This document shows positions 60,735 through 64,000 of a DNA stretch of 64,000 bases, piece by piece; position 1 is the first letter of the stretch; each line of letters begins with the position of its first letter. Below the pieces are notes generated by a model. That model did not search any database and was not told the DNA's origin. It worked only from the letters and a program-made list of their open reading frames with translations. Made by a program: the position numbers and the translations under genes. The DNA comes from Flavobacterium hankyongi (GTDB taxonomy: Bacteria > Bacteroidota > Bacteroidia > Flavobacteriales > Flavobacteriaceae). The stretch is taken from positions 2,046,001-2,110,000 of the forward strand of contig NZ_CP085725.1 of NCBI RefSeq assembly GCF_036840915.1, read 5' to 3'.

Positions 60735-61754
60735 TTATATACTATTTCTAATTCTTTGCTCCCAATTCCAAGCACTTTCTAGAGCTTCTTCAAGAGATAG
60801 TTTTGCCTTCCAACCTAAAACTGTATTTGCCTTTTTAGTATCTGCATAAGCCTCAACAACATCACCTTCTCTTCTTCCAACAATTTTATATGATAACTTT
60901 CGACTAGTCACTTTTTCAAAAGCAGTAATTACTTCTAAAACAGAACTCCCTTTTCCAGTCCCAATATTAAAAATTTCGACATTTTCTACATTCTTTTTTT
61001 CAACCAGTCTTCTTAAAGCAACAACATGTGCCTCAGCCAAATCAACCACATGAATATAATCACGAATTGCAGTTCCGTCAGGTGTAGGATAATCATTTCC
61101 AAAAACCGATAATTCTTCTCGCAAACCAATCGCTGTTTGTGTTATGAAAGGAACTAAATTTTGAGGAACCCCTAAAGGTAATTCACCAATTTCAACAGAA
61201 GAATGAGCCCCTATTGGATTAAAATATCTCAATAAAACAGCTTTTAAACCTGATACTTTAGCAACATCAAAAATTATTTCCTCCCCAATTTGTTTTGTAT
61301 TTCCATAAGGAGACATCGCAGACTGAATAGGAGCAATTTCTGTAATAGGCATAACTTCAGCTTGACCATAAACGGTACATGATGAACTAAATATAAAATA
61401 TGAATCTGACATATTTTGCAATTCTTGCAATAAATATACTAGCGCATTAATATTGTTTTCATAATACAACAAAGGATTCTCGACACTTTCACCAACAGCC
61501 TTACTCGCTGCAAAATGAATCACACCATTAATGTCATTATATTTTTTGAAAAAATCTTGTACAGACTTCTTATCACGCAAATCTATATTCTCAAATTCTG
61601 GTTTCTTACCTGTAATATTTTCAATTCTTTGCAGAACCTCAATTGAAGAGTTTGATAAATTATCAATCACAACTACATCGAAACCTTCATTTTGCAACTC
61701 TACAACTGTATGCGACCCTATAAAACCTAAACCTCCTGTTACTAATATTCTCAT
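60735..61754 (-). CDS. galE: UDP-glucose 4-epimerase GalE
   Basis: GalE interconverts UDP-glucose and UDP-galactose with NAD and feeds surface sugar synthesis. The 339-residue protein has the NAD fingerprint TGGLGFIGSH (residues 6-15), the catalytic Ser/Thr in SSSCTVYG and the Tyr-Lys pair in YGNTK (about residues 150-154). Later PVGREGD-type segments are normal. It follows the DegT aminotransferase gene (71-base gap containing a 13-base tandem repeat), so both likely serve surface glycan synthesis. Confidence 0.95.
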   Translation of the reverse strand: MRILVTGGLGFIGSHTVVELQNEGFDVVVIDNLSNSSIEVLQRIENITGKKPEFENIDLRDKKSVQDFFKKYNDINGVIHFAASKAVGESVENPLLYYENNINALVYLLQELQNMSDSYFIFSSSCTVYGQAEVMPITEIAPIQSAMSPYGNTKQIGEEIIFDVAKVSGLKAVLLRYFNPIGAHSSVEIGELPLGVPQNLVPFITQTAIGLREELSVFGNDYPTPDGTAIRDYIHVVDLAEAHVVALRRLVEKKNVENVEIFNIGTGKGSSVLEVITAFEKVTSRKLSYKIVGRREGDVVEAYADTKKANTVLGWKAKLSLEEALESAWNWEQRIRNSI

Positions 61755-61771
61755 TTTTTTTAGCTAACAGC

Positions 61772-61797
61772 TAACAGTTTAAAATAACAGTTTAAAA
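61772..61797. repeat. 13-base tandem repeat between galE and the DegT gene
   Basis: TAACAGTTTAAAA occurs twice in direct succession, preceded by a further partial GCTAACAG. The unit is part palindromic (CAGTTTAAAACTG). Confidence 0.75.
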
Positions 61798-61825
61798 CTG
61801 CAAACAATAAACCATTAACTCGCGA

Positions 61826-62953
61826 TTAAACAAATTCTAAAACTGCGTCAGTGATAAATTTAATTTGTTCCTCATCAAGTTCAGTATGCATAGGTAGAGC
61901 GATAACTTCTTTTACCAATTGATTAGTCACAGGAAAATCACCTTCATTATAACGGGAATCTGCATATGCTTTTTGACTGTGTAATGGAATTGGATAATAA
62001 ATTGCACATGGAATTCCTTTTGCTTGTAAATGTTCTAATAAACCATCCCGTTTTCCATTCATAATACGAATTACATATTGATGAAACACATGACAATCAC
62101 AAGATTCACATATAGTTGGAACCCAAATATTTGGATTTACACTTAAAGATAAACTGTATTTTCTTGCTGCTTCTTGACGTGCTTTGTTGTAAGCATCCAA
62201 ATGCGGTAATTTTGCTTTTAAAACTCCAGCTTGAATACTATCTAAACGTGAATTCACCCCTACTACATCATGGTGATATCTTTCGTACATTCCGTGATTT
62301 ACTATTCCTCGAAGAGTGTGTGCTAATTCATCATCGTTGGTAAAAATCGCACCACCGTCTCCATAACAACCAAGATTTTTTGATGGAAAAAACGAGGTAG
62401 CCCCTACATGTCCAATAGTACCTACTTTTGTTTTAGAACCATCCTTTGAAGTATAATCTGCACCAATAGCTTGTGCATTATCTTCTATAACATATAAATT
62501 ATGCTCTGTTGCAATTTCCATAATTGCATCCATATTCGCCGCACGGCCAAATAAATGTACTGGCACAATTGCTTTAGTTTTTGGAGTTATTGCTTTTTTT
62601 ATAGCTTCAATAGAGATATTCATATTATTCATATCAACATCCACTAATACCGGAGTTAATTGCAACAAAGCAATCACTTCTACAGTTGCCGCAAACGTAA
62701 AATCAGCAGTAATAACTTCATCCCCTGGTTTTAATCCAAGACCCATCATGGCAATTTGCAACGCATCGGTACCATTGGCACAAGGAATTACGTGCTTCAC
62801 TCCTAAATATTTTTCTAAATCCGCTTGAAATTGATGTACTAACGGACCATTTATATATGTTGTTGTATCTAAAACCTCTTGAATTGAAGCATTTACTTCG
62901 CCTTTTATTTTATCATATTGACTTTTTAGGTCAACCATTTGTAGCTTTTTCAT
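61826..62953 (-). CDS. DegT/DnrJ/EryC1/StrS-family PLP aminotransferase
   Basis: A 375-residue sugar aminotransferase that adds an amino group to a keto sugar nucleotide. The PLP Lys lies in FFPSKNLGCYGDGG (about residues 190-203), the conserved Asp in YVIEDNAQAIGADY and the loop PCANGTDALQIA at about 54-65. Family members supply amino sugars for lipopolysaccharide or other surface glycans. It lies upstream of galE, in the same direction. The exact sugar cannot be told. Confidence 0.92.
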   Translation of the reverse strand: MKKLQMVDLKSQYDKIKGEVNASIQEVLDTTTYINGPLVHQFQADLEKYLGVKHVIPCANGTDALQIAMMGLGLKPGDEVITADFTFAATVEVIALLQLTPVLVDVDMNNMNISIEAIKKAITPKTKAIVPVHLFGRAANMDAIMEIATEHNLYVIEDNAQAIGADYTSKDGSKTKVGTIGHVGATSFFPSKNLGCYGDGGAIFTNDDELAHTLRGIVNHGMYERYHHDVVGVNSRLDSIQAGVLKAKLPHLDAYNKARQEAARKYSLSLSVNPNIWVPTICESCDCHVFHQYVIRIMNGKRDGLLEHLQAKGIPCAIYYPIPLHSQKAYADSRYNEGDFPVTNQLVKEVIALPMHTELDEEQIKFITDAVLEFV

Positions 62954-62971
62954 GGACTAAAATTTAGAATG

Positions 62972-62979
62972 CAAAGCTA
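62972..62979 (-). promoter_or_regulatory. -7 promoter element of the DegT aminotransferase gene
   Basis: TAGCTTTG on the minus strand matches TAnnTTTG, 18 bases before the start codon. Confidence 0.65.
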
Positions 62980-63046
62980 CTAATTTAATAGCTTTTATAA
63001 TAAGTTTTAGAAAACTAATGTATTTTAGCAACACAAAATCAAAACT

Positions 63047-64000
63047 ATGTTTTTTCTTTACACTCTATTCGTTGAAATCGTACAACAACTACTTAAAATA
63101 GTAACTTTTTTTAGTCCAAAAATGAAATTATTTATTAATGGCAGAAAAGATGTTTTCAAAACATTAGAAACAAAACTCAACAAAGAAGGCAAAACCATTT
63201 GGTTTCATGCTGCTTCATTAGGTGAATATGAACAAGGGCTTCCTGTTATAGAAAAAGTAAAAGCCAAATTTCCTAGCCACAAAATTATATTGACTTTTTT
63301 CTCACCATCAGGATATGAAGTTCGCAAAAACAATACTGTTGCTGATGTGACGATTTATCTCCCGCTTGACACTAAAACTAATGCCAAACGTTTCTTGGAT
63401 TTGGTTAAACCTGAAATGGTATTTTTTATCAAATACGAATACTGGCCTAACTATCTGAATGAACTTAAAAAGAGAAACATTAAAACTTTTTTGATTTCAG
63501 GTATTTTTAGAAAAGACCAAGCTTTCTTTAAATGGTATGGTGGATTTTATCGAAATGCTTTAAAGAGCTTCAATCATTTTTTTGTTCAGAATGATGCTTC
63601 TAAAACATTAATACAAAGTATAGGTTTTACTAACGTCACTACTTCTGGTGACTCCCGCTTTGACAGAGTAGTAGCTATTTTAGAAAAAGACAATACATTA
63701 GATTTTATTGATACTTTTTGTAAAAACCCATTACATGAATTTAAAATGACAACTATAGTTGTTGGAAGTTCATGGCCAAAAGATGAGGAGTTGCTATTAA
63801 ACTACATTAATCGAACATCACACCGATTAAAATTTATTATTGCTCCTCACAATATTAAACCAGAACAGATTGCCAATCTAAAATCGGAAATAGCTAAAAA
63901 AACAGTCCTCTTTTCAGAAATGGAAGGTAAAAATCTTTCTGATTATGATGTTTTTATCATTGACACTATTGGAATTTTAACCAAAATATACAGTTATGCT
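63047..64000 (+). CDS. waaA: 3-deoxy-D-manno-octulosonic acid transferase, C-terminus beyond window
   Basis: WaaA (KdtA) adds Kdo to lipid A. The visible 318 residues start with a membrane anchor (MFFLYTLFVEIVQQLLKIV). The catalytic Glu lies in AASLGEYEQG (about residue 60), followed by ILTFFSPSGYEV and IKYEYWPNY. The second domain begins near residue 225 with the nucleotide-binding IVVGSSWPKDEE and IIAPHNIKPEQ. It is cut by the window edge. It is divergent from the DegT gene; an imperfect -7 box (TATTTTAG) lies at 63020. Confidence 0.94.
   Translation, partial: MFFLYTLFVEIVQQLLKIVTFFSPKMKLFINGRKDVFKTLETKLNKEGKTIWFHAASLGEYEQGLPVIEKVKAKFPSHKIILTFFSPSGYEVRKNNTVADVTIYLPLDTKTNAKRFLDLVKPEMVFFIKYEYWPNYLNELKKRNIKTFLISGIFRKDQAFFKWYGGFYRNALKSFNHFFVQNDASKTLIQSIGFTNVTTSGDSRFDRVVAILEKDNTLDFIDTFCKNPLHEFKMTTIVVGSSWPKDEELLLNYINRTSHRLKFIIAPHNIKPEQIANLKSEIAKKTVLFSEMEGKNLSDYDVFIIDTIGILTKIYSYA

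Overview
The window reads as core chromosome of a flavobacterium (Bacteroidota, Flavobacteriaceae, most like Flavobacterium). The DNA is AT-rich and almost no gene has a Shine-Dalgarno sequence. About thirty genes have the Bacteroidota sigma -7 element TAnnTTTG at the expected place. The gene content also fits: gliding proteins GldB and GldC, a type IX secretion plug protein (DUF5103), DUF5916, DUF6702 and DUF6370 proteins, and a DnaG without zinc ligands. I see no insertion sequence, prophage, CRISPR array, integrase or origin. The genome context looks stable.

Layout. 1-815 is the start of the division and cell wall cluster read leftwards (mraZ, rsmH cut by the window edge), with a clear MraZ operator. 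1185-5544 holds an alpha/beta hydrolase, engB, gldC-gldB, nadE and an orphan LuxR-type response regulator. 5541-12384 is read leftwards: dnaG, a secreted beta-helix protein, a sigma/anti-sigma/outer-membrane operon and a polyprenyl diphosphate synthase. 12507-22411 carries a lipoprotein, rlmN, a flavin oxidoreductase, an O-methyltransferase, a PAP2 phosphatase, tatA, an M1 peptidase with DUF6702, two carboxypeptidase-regulatory-domain paralogues and pepE. Two identical tRNA-Gly genes follow. 22857-30393 has a GNAT enzyme, two unrelated L,D-transpeptidases that overlap tail to tail, DUF5916, gpmI and a thioredoxin-like lipoprotein. 30569-35618 is a TetR-ABC-HlyD-TolC export operon with an eroded ATPase. 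35795-47389 is housekeeping (map, methyltransferase, T9SS plug, apaG, pruA, rsmG, desaturase, aminotransferase, purT, U32 peptidase). 47485-50105 is a small redox or stress module: two small secreted proteins, a Crp/Fnr regulator, pirin and YceI. 51323-57067 is a tripartite RND efflux operon. The end has fabD, a HipA-like/DUF3037 pair, two alanine-rich lipoprotein paralogues, galE, a DegT aminotransferase and the start of waaA.

How parts work together. The Crp/Fnr gene is followed by two promoters (pirin and yceI) that each carry the same 16-base palindrome exactly 22 bases upstream of the -7 box. This is a likely local regulon with FNR-box geometry. MraZ probably represses its own promoter through three 10-base direct repeats. 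The ABC-HlyD-TolC set is likely controlled by the TetR protein whose gene starts the operon.

Most unexplained structure: three copies of an interspersed 64-88 base element (16273-16360, 28207-28293, 39158-39221). All have ends TAGCCC...CTCC and an internal inverted repeat, all sit in intergenic gaps, and two abut stop codons. Many apparent TTG starts in this window are the TTG of a TAnnTTTG promoter box, so several gene starts were moved downstream; these are noted per gene.
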